Assembly (NCBI RefSeq): GCF_002109325.1
Contig: NZ_CP015348.1
Location: 27,501-91,500, forward strand
DNA: 64,000 bases
From: Sporosarcina ureae
Lineage (GTDB): Bacteria; Bacillota; Bacilli; Bacillales_A; Planococcaceae
Reading direction: 5' to 3'
In this document: one piece after another, positions 10,223 to 19,830 of the stretch
Layout of the letters: every line of letters starts with the position of its first letter
How positions within the stretch are numbered: the first letter of the stretch is position 1
Program-made: the position numbers and the translations under genes
The notes under the pieces: generated by a model
Told to the model about the DNA's origin: nothing
Seen by the model: only the letters and a program-made list of their open reading frames with translations
Database searches by the model: none

Positions 10223-10262
10223 CAGGGGTTCTCTTTCATAGGAGACCCCTGTCCTTTTTTTG
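10219..10262 (+). terminator. Riboswitch expression-platform terminator
   Basis: GGACAGGGGT pairs with ACCCCTGTCC, followed by seven T. It shares the GGACAG with the aptamer 2 end, the usual mutually exclusive arrangement. The RBS and TTG start of gcvT follow about 50 bases later. Confidence 0.92.
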
Positions 10263-10313
10263 ATGAATTACCTACTGATCGTTTCTTGATTAGAACACAA
10301 AGGAGGAAACAGT

Positions 10314-11414
10314 TTGACGAATCCATTATTACGTACACCGTTATTTGAAAGTTACAAAGAGTACGGAGGTAAAACAATCGACTTTGGCGGTTGGGAGTTG
10401 CCTGTGCAGTTTTCTAGCATTAAGGCAGAACACGAAGCCGTTCGAACAAAAGCGGGATTGTTTGATGTTTCGCATATGGGAGAAGTTTTTGTTAGTGGTA
10501 GCGGAGCACTTGACTATTTGCAGAAACTTGTAACGAATGACGTTTCGAAACTGAAGATCGGCCAAGCACAGTATACAGTGATGTGTAACGAGCAAGGTGG
10601 AACGATCGATGATTTCTTAATTTATAAATTAGAAGATGAACGCTATTTATTAGTAGTTAATGCATCCAATATTGAAAAAGATGTTGAATGGATGGAAAAG
10701 CAGCAGACAGACAATGTGGTCATCGATAACCAGTCTTCGAACTATGCGTTACTCGCATTGCAAGGTCCTGTGGCGGAAACAATATTACAGAAACTAACAG
10801 ATGAAACGCTTGAAGAGATCAAATTTTTCCGCTTTAAAGAGCATGTTCAAGTAGGCGGGGAAGATGTGCTTGTTTCACGTACTGGTTATACAGGAGAAAA
10901 TGGATTTGAAATCTACGGTACAGCTGAAGCCATCCAGAACTTGTGGTCAAAGATTTTGCAAGAAGGCAAAGAAGATGGTGTCGTACCTGCAGGTCTTGGT
11001 GCACGAGACACATTGCGCTTCGAAGCGGGACTGCCACTATACGGTCAAGAGCTAAGAGAAGATATATCTCCACTCGAAGCAGGACTTGGTTTCGTCGTGA
11101 AAGTGAATAAAGAAGAAGACTTCATTGGTAAAGATGTATTAGTGAAGCAAAAAGAACAAGGCGTCGAACGTAAGCTTGTTGGACTCGAAATGATCGATAA
11201 AGGGATTCCGCGTACTGGATATAAAGTATTTGCGGGCGACAAAGAGATCGGTGAAGTAACAACTGGTACGCAGTCTCCTACATTAAAGAAGAACATCGGT
11301 TTTGCGCTATTGTCTACAGAGTTCACTGAGCTCGATACAGAAGTTGAAGTAGAAATTCGCACGAAACGTCTGAAAGCAAAAGTTATTGCAACACCTTTCT
11401 ATAAAAGATCATAA
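10314..11414 (+). CDS. gcvT: Aminomethyltransferase, glycine cleavage T protein
   Basis: A 366-residue tetrahydrofolate-dependent enzyme that releases ammonia from the aminomethyl-lipoyl H protein and makes 5,10-methylene-THF. It shows the family signatures [10 protein letters not shown] (about residues 47-56), [17 protein letters not shown] (about 190-200), [18 protein letters not shown] (about 228-245) and the C-terminal RTGY segment. Length is typical. The TTG at 10314 is the start, with AAAGGAGG 8 bases ahead. It is the first gene of gcvT-gcvPA-gcvPB under the glycine riboswitch. Confidence 0.97.
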   Translation: MTNPLLRTPLFESYKEYGGKTIDFGGWELPVQFSSIKAEHEAVRTKAGLFDVSHMGEVFVSGSGALDYLQKLVTNDVSKLKIGQAQYTVMCNEQGGTIDDFLIYKLEDERYLLVVNASNIEKDVEWMEKQQTDNVVIDNQSSNYALLALQGPVAETILQKLTDETLEEIKFFRFKEHVQVGGEDVLVSRTGYTGENGFEIYGTAEAIQNLWSKILQEGKEDGVVPAGLGARDTLRFEAGLPLYGQELREDISPLEAGLGFVVKVNKEEDFIGKDVLVKQKEQGVERKLVGLEMIDKGIPRTGYKVFAGDKEIGEVTTGTQSPTLKKNIGFALLSTEFTELDTEVEVEIRTKRLKAKVIATPFYKRS

Positions 11415-11434
11415 GTGAAAAGGGGTAAACTATT

Positions 11435-12781
11435 ATGAAGCATCGTTATCTACCTATGACGGAGCAAGATCAGAAAGACATGCTTGAAACAATCGGAATT
11501 TCTTCCATCGATGAACTCTTTTCGGATATTCCCGAAAAAGTACGATTCAAAGGTGAATATAAGATCAAGCCTGCGAAATCCGAAACATCTCTTTTAAAAG
11601 AACTTGGACGTTTAGCTGCGAAAAACATCAACGCTCAAGACTATGCTTCGTTCCTAGGAGCGGGAGTCTATGATCACTATCGTCCGATCATCGTAGATCA
11701 TGTCATTTCACGTTCTGAGTTCTATACGGCATACACGCCATACCAGCCAGAAATTTCACAAGGTGAGTTGCAAGCGATTTTCGAATTCCAGACGATGATC
11801 TGTGAATTGACAGGCATGGAGCTTGCGAACTCTTCTATGTATGATGGCGGAACAGCACTAGCGGAAGCGGGCACACTTGCTGCAGGCCATACACGCCGCA
11901 AGAAGTTGCTTGTATCGGCTACTGTTCACAACGAATCACACGCAGTGGTGAAATCGTACGCTGACGGGCAGTATATTGAAGTTGTCACAATTCCTCATAC
12001 AGATGGCGTAACAGACATGGATAAGCTCAAGGAATTGATTGATGACGAGACTGCAGCAGTGCTTGTTCAATACCCGAACTTCTACGGACAAGTAGAGGAT
12101 CTTCAGGCAATCAGTGATATTGCACATGAAAACGGTGCATTGTCGATCGTTTCGGCGAATCCACTTGCTTTAGGACTCTTAACACCACCCGGAGCGCTTG
12201 GAGCGGATATTACTGTTGGAGACGCACAACCATTCGGCATTCCAGAGTCATTCGGTGGACCACACTGTGGATATTTTGCTGTATCGAAAAAGTTGATGCG
12301 TAAAGTACCAGGTCGTCTAGTCGGTGAAACGAATGATGATCAAGGTCGTAGAGGATACGTTCTGACTTTGCAAGCGCGTGAGCAGCATATTCGTCGTGAT
12401 AAAGCGACGTCCAATATTTGTTCGAATCAAGCGCTTAATGCTCTTGCAGCATCTGTTGCGATGACAGCCCTTGGTAAAGAAGGAATTAAAGAAATTGCGT
12501 ATCAAAACATCGCGAAAACAGCTTACGCGAAACAAGCATTTGAAAAAGCAGGCTTTGAAGTGAAATTCGGTGCTGCTCATTTCAATGAACTAGTCGTAGA
12601 TTGCAAATCACCGATTAAAGACGTTAACAAACGTTTGCTGGATCAAGGTATTATCGGTGGATACGATTTGAGTCTTGTGGACGAAAGTCTTGCAAACCAC
12701 GCACTGATCGCAGTAACAGAACAACGTACGAAAGAAGAAATCGATGCATACGTGCAAGAATTGGAGGCTATCCATGCATAA
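11435..12781 (+). CDS. gcvPA: Glycine dehydrogenase (decarboxylating) subunit 1
   Basis: A 448-residue P1 subunit of the two-chain glycine decarboxylase, with a PLP-enzyme-like fold but without the PLP lysine. It begins [20 protein letters not shown] and contains [10 protein letters not shown] (about residues 73-82) and [14 protein letters not shown] (about 100-113), followed by ARREQ-type segments. It forms an alpha2beta2 enzyme with gcvPB that decarboxylates glycine and passes the aminomethyl group to lipoylated GcvH, which is not encoded here. Its stop overlaps the gcvPB start. Confidence 0.97.
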   Translation: MKHRYLPMTEQDQKDMLETIGISSIDELFSDIPEKVRFKGEYKIKPAKSETSLLKELGRLAAKNINAQDYASFLGAGVYDHYRPIIVDHVISRSEFYTAYTPYQPEISQGELQAIFEFQTMICELTGMELANSSMYDGGTALAEAGTLAAGHTRRKKLLVSATVHNESHAVVKSYADGQYIEVVTIPHTDGVTDMDKLKELIDDETAAVLVQYPNFYGQVEDLQAISDIAHENGALSIVSANPLALGLLTPPGALGADITVGDAQPFGIPESFGGPHCGYFAVSKKLMRKVPGRLVGETNDDQGRRGYVLTLQAREQHIRRDKATSNICSNQALNALAASVAMTALGKEGIKEIAYQNIAKTAYAKQAFEKAGFEVKFGAAHFNELVVDCKSPIKDVNKRLLDQGIIGGYDLSLVDESLANHALIAVTEQRTKEEIDAYVQELEAIHA

Positions 12782-14261
12782 GGAAAACCAATCACTCATT
12801 TTTGAAGTATCCAAACCTGGACGAATCGGTTATAGCTTACCTGAATTAGATGTACCTGAAGTAGATGTTGCGTCTATTTTATCTCAAGGTGTTATTCGCA
12901 CAGAAGACGCAGAACTGCCGGAAGTATCTGAACTGGACATCATGCGTCACTACACTGCATTGTCTAATCGTAACCATGGAGTCGATACAGGATTCTATCC
13001 ATTAGGTTCTTGTACGATGAAGTATAATCCGAAAATCAACGAAGCGGTTGCACGCTTCCCTGGATTCGCACGCGTTCATCCGTTACAAGACGAGTCTACG
13101 GTTCAAGGTGCACTCGAAGTAGCGTATGATCTGCAAGAGCACTTAGCTGAAATCACGGGGATGCCACAAGTTACATTGCAACCTGCAGCAGGTGCACATG
13201 GTGAGTGGACGGCATTGATGATGATTCGTGCTTTCCATGAAGCAAATGGTGATACACAGCGTACGAAAGTACTTGTTCCTGACTCTGCTCACGGTACAAA
13301 TCCAGCTTCTGCAACGGTTGCAGGCTTTGACACAGTGACAGTTAAGTCGAATGAAAAAGGCTTAGTTGATCTTGAAGACTTGAAATCAAAAGTAGGTCCC
13401 GATACTGCAGCATTGATGTTGACGAATCCAAACACGCTGGGGCTTTTCGAGGAAGATATCTTGGAAATGGCGGCAGCAGTTCACGGAGTTGGCGGAAAGC
13501 TGTATTATGATGGAGCAAACTTGAATGCCGTTATGTCCAAAGCACGCCCAGGCGATATGGGCTTCGATGCGGTACATTTGAACTTGCATAAGACGTTCAC
13601 AGGTCCTCACGGTGGCGGTGGTCCAGGTTCAGGTCCAGTTGGGGTAACTGACGAACTCGCTGCATTCCTGCCGAAACCAGTCATTGAAAAAGTGGATGAT
13701 CGTTTCGTACTAAACTATGATGTACCGCAATCTATCGGTCGCGTGAAGCCATTCTACGGAAACTTCGGTATTTACTTACGTGCATACACGTATATCCGCT
13801 CAATGGGTCCGGATGGCTTGAAAGCTGTTACTGAATATGCAGTACTCAATGCAAACTATATGATGCGTCGTCTAGAGCCATACTTCGACCTTCCGTATAC
13901 ACAGCATTGTAAACATGAATTCGTCTTATCAGGCCGTCGCCAGAAGAAGCTTGGCGCGCGTACACTTGATATGGCGAAACGCTTGTTAGATTTCGGATAT
14001 CATCCGCCTACAATCTACTTCCCGTTGAATGTCGAGGAAGCTATGATGATCGAGCCGACAGAAACGGAGTCAAAAGAAACATTGGATAACTTCATCGAAG
14101 CGATGATTCAAATTGCGAAAGAAGTAGAAGAGAATCCAGAAATCGTTCAAGAGGCACCACACACAACTGTCATCGGTCGTTTGGATGAAACTAAGGCAGC
14201 GCGTAAGCCTGTGTTGCGTTATATAAAAGAAGAGTCACCTGTAGAAGAAACTGTACAATAA
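12774..14261 (+). CDS. gcvPB: Glycine dehydrogenase (decarboxylating) subunit 2
   Basis: A 495-residue PLP-bearing subunit. The cofactor lysine lies in [20 protein letters not shown] (about residues 276-295). Upstream are [11 protein letters not shown] (about 77-87) and a glycine-rich PLP phosphate-binding region ([10 protein letters not shown]). The ATG at 12774 is supported by TTGGAGG 7 bases ahead and overlaps the gcvPA stop by 8 bases; an earlier in-frame start is not supported. It completes the riboswitch-controlled operon. Confidence 0.97.
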   Translation: MHKENQSLIFEVSKPGRIGYSLPELDVPEVDVASILSQGVIRTEDAELPEVSELDIMRHYTALSNRNHGVDTGFYPLGSCTMKYNPKINEAVARFPGFARVHPLQDESTVQGALEVAYDLQEHLAEITGMPQVTLQPAAGAHGEWTALMMIRAFHEANGDTQRTKVLVPDSAHGTNPASATVAGFDTVTVKSNEKGLVDLEDLKSKVGPDTAALMLTNPNTLGLFEEDILEMAAAVHGVGGKLYYDGANLNAVMSKARPGDMGFDAVHLNLHKTFTGPHGGGGPGSGPVGVTDELAAFLPKPVIEKVDDRFVLNYDVPQSIGRVKPFYGNFGIYLRAYTYIRSMGPDGLKAVTEYAVLNANYMMRRLEPYFDLPYTQHCKHEFVLSGRRQKKLGARTLDMAKRLLDFGYHPPTIYFPLNVEEAMMIEPTETESKETLDNFIEAMIQIAKEVEENPEIVQEAPHTTVIGRLDETKAARKPVLRYIKEESPVEETVQ

Positions 14262-14274
14262 ATATACGATAATG

Positions 14275-14304
14275 GAGCACCGTTGAAACATAGCGGTGCT
14301 CTTT
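14275..14304 (+). terminator. gcv operon terminator
   Basis: GAGCACCG pairs with CGGTGCTC, followed by CTTTAATT. The T-run is short, so termination may be moderate. Confidence 0.75.
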
Positions 14305-14590
14305 AATTATTTTCCGGGGTAATTTTATTGAACTTCAACATCACATAGACTGGACGCCAGACAAGGTATTTCATTATTTTCAGAGGAATATTAGGAAGCT
14401 CTAGTGAATATAATTGAGAGCTATATACTGTCAAAGACACCAATACATTATGTTTTTTTCAATTGCTCATGATGAAATTGTAATCTCTATGTAAATAATA
14501 GTGATCATAATACTAGTAACTCACAGACTCTCTACCAAAATGAAAATTGTATATTATACGATAAACAATTGAGCGATGTCAACTAAAAAT

Positions 14591-14619
14591 TTGAGAAATT
14601 TCTGATTACATGTTATACT
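14591..14619 (+). promoter_or_regulatory. Strong sigma-A promoter ahead of the orphan gene
   Basis: TTGAGA at 14591-14596, 17-base spacer, TATACT at 14614-14619 with an extended TG one base before the -10. Transcription should start near 14626. The gene-free stretch 14305-14590 is AT-rich, and I see nothing else in it. Confidence 0.7.
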
Positions 14620-14625
14620 ATATAA

Positions 14626-14697
14626 GTACAAGTAATCGGGACTGCATTTGATGATCCTGCGCAGCTTATTCCAGCAAGGAATGGAGGGCGCTTTTTT
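14626..14697 (+). ncRNA. Possible small RNA or attenuator leader
   Basis: The predicted transcript from the promoter above reaches, after about 35 bases, a hairpin at 14659-14691 (GCGC...TTATTCC, loop AGCAA, GGAATGG...GCGC, with a 3-base internal mismatch), immediately followed by TTTTTT at 14692-14697. This is the layout of an intrinsic terminator. The product would be either a roughly 70-base RNA or a leader whose terminator controls the gene at 14825. No known riboswitch or T-box signature is visible. Confidence 0.45.
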
Positions 14698-14824
14698 GAA
14701 TTTGAAAATTGGCTTGTTCCATTTAATTTAATAATCTTTTTAAAAAGCAGGTTGTAGCAGGGGGTCTTGATAAGACTAACTGTCAAGACGTGTATCAAAG
14801 AATTTAATAGGAGGAGAATGTCTA

Positions 14825-15664
14825 GTGAATTTGATTAACGAAGAAATAACTCATAACGTGTTTGGTGAAGGAAATATTGTGGAACACGAGGAATCATTCA
14901 TCACCGTTGATTTTAACAAGGATCTTAAAAGATTTGTTTATCCCGATGCTTTTGAAAACTTTATTAAATTAAATGATCGAAGTATGGCAGAGTCGTTAGA
15001 AAAAGTCTTTGTAGAAAGAAAAGCTGAAGAGAAAATTCTTGAGAAGAAACGTAAAGAAGAAAAAGCTGCTCAAAGATTAGAACAGCAACGTAGAGAAATA
15101 CTCAAGAATCATAAAATTCATGAAAGCTCACAAATCGTTTTCTGGTTAGATTCAGAAAAGCAATCAGACATTTTGAATAGTTGGGAAATAACTACAGGCA
15201 ACATTCAGAGCGGGAAGAACAAAGGTCTACCGAACCCTGTTACACGTTTGCGCCCGAACAGTGCAGGTATTCTAACCGTAAGAACTTCTGATCAAACGGA
15301 AACGGAAAGAATCATTTTAGGTCTTTTCATGGTTGATGATACATTTACAGGTACTATTGGGGAAGACGGATTGGTTCCTTACCACCCTGAATATAGAATA
15401 ACACTGACAGAAGAAGAATCTCAGAAAATGCTTTTCTGGAATTACTACAAAAATAAAAACTACCCAGACCGTACTTCATGGAATTCGGGAACATTCCGCT
15501 ATTTTGATAATATTTGGACAGCTCAAATATTACGAGATATCATTGCGTTGAAAACGGATGAAGAAGAAATCAAAGAAGCACAAAATTTCATGGACTACTT
15601 CTGTAGAATGAATGCGATTGACATGACAAATATTCCAGAAGCTGAAGGTGCGCTGAACTCGTAA
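14825..15664 (+). CDS. Conserved protein of unknown function
   Basis: A 279-residue cytoplasmic protein I cannot assign. It opens MNLINEEITHNVFGEGNIVE, a short beta-rich segment (about residues 1-45) resembling small 'genes-open' domains of unknown role. A highly charged coiled-coil helix follows (about 60-95; KKRKEEKAAQRLEQQRRE), then a globular half (about 105-275) with WNYYKNKNYPDRTSWNSGTF and a run ending IALKTDEEEIKEAQNFMDYF. There is no signal peptide or membrane helix. The GTG start follows TAGGAGGAG. It is monocistronic, behind a promoter-hairpin leader. Confidence 0.75.
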   Translation: MNLINEEITHNVFGEGNIVEHEESFITVDFNKDLKRFVYPDAFENFIKLNDRSMAESLEKVFVERKAEEKILEKKRKEEKAAQRLEQQRREILKNHKIHESSQIVFWLDSEKQSDILNSWEITTGNIQSGKNKGLPNPVTRLRPNSAGILTVRTSDQTETERIILGLFMVDDTFTGTIGEDGLVPYHPEYRITLTEEESQKMLFWNYYKNKNYPDRTSWNSGTFRYFDNIWTAQILRDIIALKTDEEEIKEAQNFMDYFCRMNAIDMTNIPEAEGALNS

Positions 15665-15710
15665 CTAAAACGAGTTAAACGTGGCACTTTATGAATAACT
15701 GAACAAATTT

Positions 15711-15763
15711 AAAGCTGCCAGGTACGAGCACAGGATGACTGTGTTGGTACCTGGCAGCTTATT
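15711..15763. terminator. Long hairpin, probable bidirectional terminator
   Basis: AAAGCTGCCAGGTAC pairs with GTACCTGGCAGCTT, and the stem continues inward through CACAG/CTGTG around the loop GATGA, with one mismatch. This makes a stem of over 20 bp. It is followed by TATT only, so it may stop RNA decay or act as a repeat rather than a classic terminator. The remainder of 15764-15975 has no gene. Confidence 0.6.
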
Positions 15764-15975
15764 AATTTTCAAGAAATCATACAACACACAAATCGTTCCC
15801 GTTGTGCAGTGTACTATTTTGGATAGCAATACATACTAGTAGTCAATTCACATGAGCTTTTCTGATATAATTAAAATTAAGATATAAACTTCAGACATGC
15901 TGTTTATATAGTAAACAAAAAGCCGTCATACATATACAGTAAATTAAAAACTAGTACCAGGGGGAATGGATAAAA

Positions 15976-16962
15976 ATGCGAAATACAGTAACTGCGATGG
16001 ACGTTGCTAAGCTAGCTGGCGTTTCACAGTCATCAGTTTCAAGAGTTTATTTTGAAGGTGCTTCTGTTTCGGATAAAACTAGGAAACGGGTTCTGGAGGC
16101 GGCAGCCGAGCTTGGTTACCGTCCTAACGTATACGCGAGAAGTCTAATTACGAACCAATCTAAAATTATTGGGTTGGTAATGAAAAATGTGCAAAATCCA
16201 TTTTATGCGCATGTGTTGAAACGATTCAGCTCCATCTTTAAACAGCAGGGATACAGTATCTTATTTGTTTCAACAAATAATGATGAAATCCAAGATGAAG
16301 ACGTGGAAACATTACTCAACTACAATGTAGCGGGCGTAATCGTGACGGATGCTACGATGTCCCAAGAAGTGGGGGAAGAGTTCAAGCAAAGTCATATTCC
16401 CATAGTATTCTTTAATAGAAAGCCACGTAATAACGTCTATCATTCAATAAGTTGCAATAATTTACAAGCAGGTCGCTCTATCGCACAATTTTTATTAGCT
16501 ACTGGATCAACTGAATTAGCGTTGGTGACAGGTAATGAAGATACGTCGACAAGTATTGAACGAAAAAAAGGCTTTTGTGAAATACTCGATCAACAAAATA
16601 TCCCACTCCGTACGTATAATTCAGATTACACTTACGAAGGTGGATATAATACGGCAATGTCCATTTTAGAAGAAAATCAGTTACCTTCTGCAATTTTTGT
16701 TGCAAATGATATTATGGCACTTGGACTGCTGGATGCCTTTCGCAAGTATAAAGTTCTTATACCAGAACACACTAGGGTTATTGGATTTGATAATATCGCG
16801 ATGACTTCTTGGCCTGCATATGAATTAACTACATGGGAACAGCCAATAGAAGAAATGATCGAGAAAACAGTGACTTATCTGATGGATGAAGTCCAGTCCT
16901 ATACAGGATTAGTCCGCACAATAGAAGTGGATGGAAAATTAGTTGAAAGAAAAACCACATAA
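15976..16962 (+). CDS. LacI-family transcriptional regulator
   Basis: A 328-residue repressor. The N-terminal helix-turn-helix (TAMDVAKLAGVSQSSVSRVY, about residues 5-24) is followed by the hinge helix region (RPNVYARSLI, about 53-62). A periplasmic-binding-protein-like effector domain follows, with NPFYAHVLK, VTDATM, FVANDIMALGLL and VIGFDNI. It lies directly upstream of a four-gene catabolic operon in the same direction. A perfect 16-bp palindrome with a central CG lies in the gap between them, so this protein is very likely the operon's local repressor. The inducer is unknown. Confidence 0.93.
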   Translation: MRNTVTAMDVAKLAGVSQSSVSRVYFEGASVSDKTRKRVLEAAAELGYRPNVYARSLITNQSKIIGLVMKNVQNPFYAHVLKRFSSIFKQQGYSILFVSTNNDEIQDEDVETLLNYNVAGVIVTDATMSQEVGEEFKQSHIPIVFFNRKPRNNVYHSISCNNLQAGRSIAQFLLATGSTELALVTGNEDTSTSIERKKGFCEILDQQNIPLRTYNSDYTYEGGYNTAMSILEENQLPSAIFVANDIMALGLLDAFRKYKVLIPEHTRVIGFDNIAMTSWPAYELTTWEQPIEEMIEKTVTYLMDEVQSYTGLVRTIEVDGKLVERKTT

Positions 16963-16966
16963 TTGC

Positions 16967-16995
16967 TTGACTTTAATGAATTGTTGGACTAGTAT
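16967..16995 (+). promoter_or_regulatory. Sigma-A promoter of the catabolic operon
   Basis: TTGACT at 16967-16972, 17-base spacer, TAGTAT at 16990-16995. It begins a few bases after the repressor gene stop. The start of transcription should fall near 17002, just before the palindromic operator. Confidence 0.75.
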
Positions 16996-17011
16996 TTTCA
17001 TATAGAGTCTC

Positions 17012-17027
17012 TTGCATACGTATGCAA
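17012..17027. promoter_or_regulatory. Putative LacI-family operator
   Basis: TTGCATACGTATGCAA is a perfect 16-bp palindrome centred on CG, the typical form of LacI-family operators. It lies about 10-25 bases downstream of the expected transcription start, where a bound repressor would block elongation or promoter escape. I found no second copy upstream of the repressor gene. Confidence 0.75.
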
Positions 17028-17084
17028 TAGTAAGTACTCTTACAAGTTTTAGAAATATAGATCAGTAAAATGTCCAAAGAATAA

Positions 17085-17098
17085 TGTAAGCGGTTAAA
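17085..17098 (+). promoter_or_regulatory. Putative cre site (CcpA)
   Basis: TGTAAGCGGTTAAA matches the catabolite-responsive consensus TGWAANCGNTNWCA except for one position. It lies between the operator and the ribosome binding site of the first structural gene, a position used for CcpA roadblock repression. This is predicted only. Confidence 0.5.
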
Positions 17099-17115
17099 AA
17101 ATAGGAGGCGTACTC

Positions 17116-18396
17116 ATGGTAAAAGTGATTAAAGCAGGTAAATCTCAAGAAGAAGTAGTAGCAAACGACACAAAGGTATCCGAAATTGTTGCAGGAGCTT
17201 TGAAAGATGTAGAAACTCGTGGTGACCAAGCAGTTCGTGAATTATCTGAGAAGTTCGATAAGTGGAGCCCTGAATCATTCAGATTGAGCGAATCAGAAAT
17301 TAAAGATATCGTGGCACAAGTGCCTGATAGCGTCATTGAAGACATTAAGTTTGCACAAACTAATATTAAAGCGTTTGCAGAAGCACAACTGGCTTCATTG
17401 CATGATGTAGAAGTGGAAAATATTCCAGGAGTTATTTTGGGGCATAAAAATATTCCTGTAAACAGTGTAGGCTGTTATATCCCTGGCGGCCGTTACCCGA
17501 TGGTTGCGTCTGCGCATATGAGCGTATTGACTGCGAAGGTTGCAGGAGTGAAACGAGTGATCGCATGTACACCACCGATTAATGGTGAAATTCCAAAAGC
17601 GACGATAGCGGCTATGTATTTAGCAGGAGCAGACGAAATTTACTTGTTGGGCGGCATTCAAGCGATGGGTGCAATGGCGATCGGGACAGAAACAATTGAA
17701 TCTGTTGATATGATTGTCGGACCTGGTAATGCGTTCGTTGCAGAAGCGAAGCGTCAATTATACGGTCGTGTAGGAATAGACCTCTTTGCAGGTCCAACTG
17801 AGACATTAGTTGTAGCAGACCACACAGCAGATGCAGAAATGATAGCGATTGATCTTCTAGGACAAGGTGAACACGGACCAACGTCTCCTGGCGCATTGAT
17901 TACGACTTCTGAAGAGCTGGCACATGAAACTATTAAAGAAATTGCGCGTCAATTGGAAACGCTTCCGACAGCAGACGTTGCAAGCGTATCGTGGGAAGAC
18001 TATGGTCAAATATTGGTCGTGGATTCCATTGAAGAAGCTCGTGTAGAAGCGGATCGCTTGGCATTTGAACACGTAGAGATTTTAACGGAGAACCCAGATT
18101 ACTTCCTTGAGAATATGACTAACTACGGTTGCTTGTTCTTGGGACCAGAGACGAACGTAGCGTACGGGGATAAAGTAATTGGAACAAATCATACATTACC
18201 GACTAAAGGGGCAGCTCGTTATACAGGTGGATTATGGGTTGGTAAATTCATCAAAACAGTTACTTATCAGAAGATCACAACACCTGAAGCTTCAGCCTAT
18301 ATCGGCGAATACGCAGCAAGACTTTGTCTATTGGAAAACTTTGAAGGACATGCAAGACAAGCTCAACTTCGAGTAGATCGTTACGGAAAAAACTAA
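17116..18396 (+). CDS. HisD-family dehydrogenase (HpsN-like)
   Basis: A 426-residue NAD-dependent zinc dehydrogenase of the histidinol dehydrogenase family. Metal and catalytic residues are kept: GQGEHGP (Gln and His ligands, about residues 251-257), FEHVEI (catalytic Glu-His, about 316), [13 protein letters not shown] (Asp ligand, about 350) and the C-terminal [10 protein letters not shown] (His ligand). No other histidine genes are nearby, and the context is a LacI-controlled catabolic operon. The segment [20 protein letters not shown] resembles HpsN, which oxidises 2,3-dihydroxypropane-1-sulfonate. It is more likely a polyol or sulfonate-polyol oxidase than a biosynthetic HisD; the substrate is inferred. 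Confidence 0.85.
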   Translation: MVKVIKAGKSQEEVVANDTKVSEIVAGALKDVETRGDQAVRELSEKFDKWSPESFRLSESEIKDIVAQVPDSVIEDIKFAQTNIKAFAEAQLASLHDVEVENIPGVILGHKNIPVNSVGCYIPGGRYPMVASAHMSVLTAKVAGVKRVIACTPPINGEIPKATIAAMYLAGADEIYLLGGIQAMGAMAIGTETIESVDMIVGPGNAFVAEAKRQLYGRVGIDLFAGPTETLVVADHTADAEMIAIDLLGQGEHGPTSPGALITTSEELAHETIKEIARQLETLPTADVASVSWEDYGQILVVDSIEEARVEADRLAFEHVEILTENPDYFLENMTNYGCLFLGPETNVAYGDKVIGTNHTLPTKGAARYTGGLWVGKFIKTVTYQKITTPEASAYIGEYAARLCLLENFEGHARQAQLRVDRYGKN

Positions 18397-18437
18397 AGAG
18401 AACTTTTAAGGTAGCAAGGTAATTAGGAGGAATGACT

Positions 18438-19754
18438 ATGTTAGGGATGATCGGCCTTTTTGGGGGACTTGCGATCTTGATCTTTTTGACAATGAAAGGG
18501 ATGAACCTTCTTATTGCGGCGCCAATTACAGCGCTGTTTATCGCGATTTTGAATGGAATCCCGCTGTTCCCACAGTTAGTAGAAGAAGGCGCGGTTAACT
18601 TCTTAACGAACTATATGGGCGGATTTACAGGATTCATCGCCTCTTGGTATTTGATGTTCTTGACAGGTGCAATATTCGGTAAAGTCATGGAAGACAGTGG
18701 TGGTGCTGATAGTATTTCAAAATGGATTGTCAGTAAAATCGGTATGAAGAGGGCGGCATTGGCCGTGGTTATAGCTTGTGCAGTGTTAACGTATGGCGGG
18801 GTAAGTTTGTTTGTTGTTGCATTCTCGGTATATCCGATGGCGCTCAGTCTTTTCAAACAAGCTGACTTGCCAAGAAGATTCATTCCTGCGGCACTGGCAT
18901 TCGGTTCTACGACATTTACGATGACATCTGCGGGATCTCCTGAAATCCAAAACTGGATTCCAATTGAGTTTCTTGGGACGACTCCATATGCTGGATGGGA
19001 AGTTAGTATTTTCGTAGCCGTCTTTATGTTCTTATTTGGCTATTGGTGGTTGAAACGAATGATTTCAAAAGCCGTTGCCAATGGCGAGAAATTCATCTCA
19101 AGAAAAACAGATAAAGAAGTAGATATGAAAAGAGATCTTCCTAATCCAATTCTTAGCATGATTCCGTTGGTTGTTGTACTTGGACTCACTTTACTTTTAC
19201 ACAAATCACTCGGAACATCCGCACTGATCATCTCTTTAAGTGGTGGTATATTGGCAACATTCTTGCTGAATAAAAAATACTTCCAGAACTTTGGACATGC
19301 GGTTGGAGAAGGGGCAATGGGTGCAGTGATTGCAATCGCAAACACTGCAGCAGTTGTTGGTTTTGGTGGTGTAGTAAAGGCGACACCGGCTTTTGAAGCG
19401 GCGGTCAACGTGATGACGGATATACCAGGTAGCCCACTGATCGGTGGAGCATTGGCAGTAGCGGTTATTGCCGGACTGACTGGTTCATCATCTGGTGGAC
19501 AAGCTATCGCCTTGCCACTACTAGCACCACATTATTTAGATTTAGGCGTCGATCCGGAAGCCTTGCATCGTACAGTTTCCATATCTTCAGGGTCACTTGA
19601 TTCACTTCCTCAAGGTGGATATGTTGTAACGACTATCCGATCCATTGCAGGTGAAACACATAAAGACGCGTACCCAGCATTTGGAGCGTTGTCAGTTGTT
19701 GTACCAATACTTGGTGCTGCGGTTGCAGTGATTCTATTCTCAATCGGACTATAA
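18438..19754 (+). CDS. GntP-family permease
   Basis: A 438-residue polytopic membrane transporter with about 12 hydrophobic segments. The pattern MNLLIAAPITALFIAILNG near the start, MTSAGSPEIQNWIP (about residues 158-171) and TGSSSGGQAIALPLLAP followed by SSGSLDSLPQGG (about 345-390) are typical of the GntP/gluconate:H+ symporter family. The ATG at 18438 has GGAGG 7 bases ahead. It lies 35 bases after the HisD-like gene. It probably imports the operon's substrate, an organic acid or polar hydroxy-acid. Confidence 0.88.
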   Translation: MLGMIGLFGGLAILIFLTMKGMNLLIAAPITALFIAILNGIPLFPQLVEEGAVNFLTNYMGGFTGFIASWYLMFLTGAIFGKVMEDSGGADSISKWIVSKIGMKRAALAVVIACAVLTYGGVSLFVVAFSVYPMALSLFKQADLPRRFIPAALAFGSTTFTMTSAGSPEIQNWIPIEFLGTTPYAGWEVSIFVAVFMFLFGYWWLKRMISKAVANGEKFISRKTDKEVDMKRDLPNPILSMIPLVVVLGLTLLLHKSLGTSALIISLSGGILATFLLNKKYFQNFGHAVGEGAMGAVIAIANTAAVVGFGGVVKATPAFEAAVNVMTDIPGSPLIGGALAVAVIAGLTGSSSGGQAIALPLLAPHYLDLGVDPEALHRTVSISSGSLDSLPQGGYVVTTIRSIAGETHKDAYPAFGALSVVVPILGAAVAVILFSIGL

Positions 19755-19830
19755 GAACATGAACCCAACGAGCCGTAACTTGGTTTGTTGGGTCTCTTAA
19801 TTTCCCAGGCAATGAAAAGGAGTGAATGAA

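Noticed and set aside
14638-14757. Protein-like frame through the hairpin region (ARNGGRFFEFENWL)
   Set aside because: No start codon or RBS; overlaps a strong promoter-hairpin-T6 unit that explains the sequence better.
17116-18396. Histidinol dehydrogenase of histidine synthesis
   Set aside because: No other his gene is near, and it sits in a LacI/GntP/dehydrogenase operon with HpsN-like segments.
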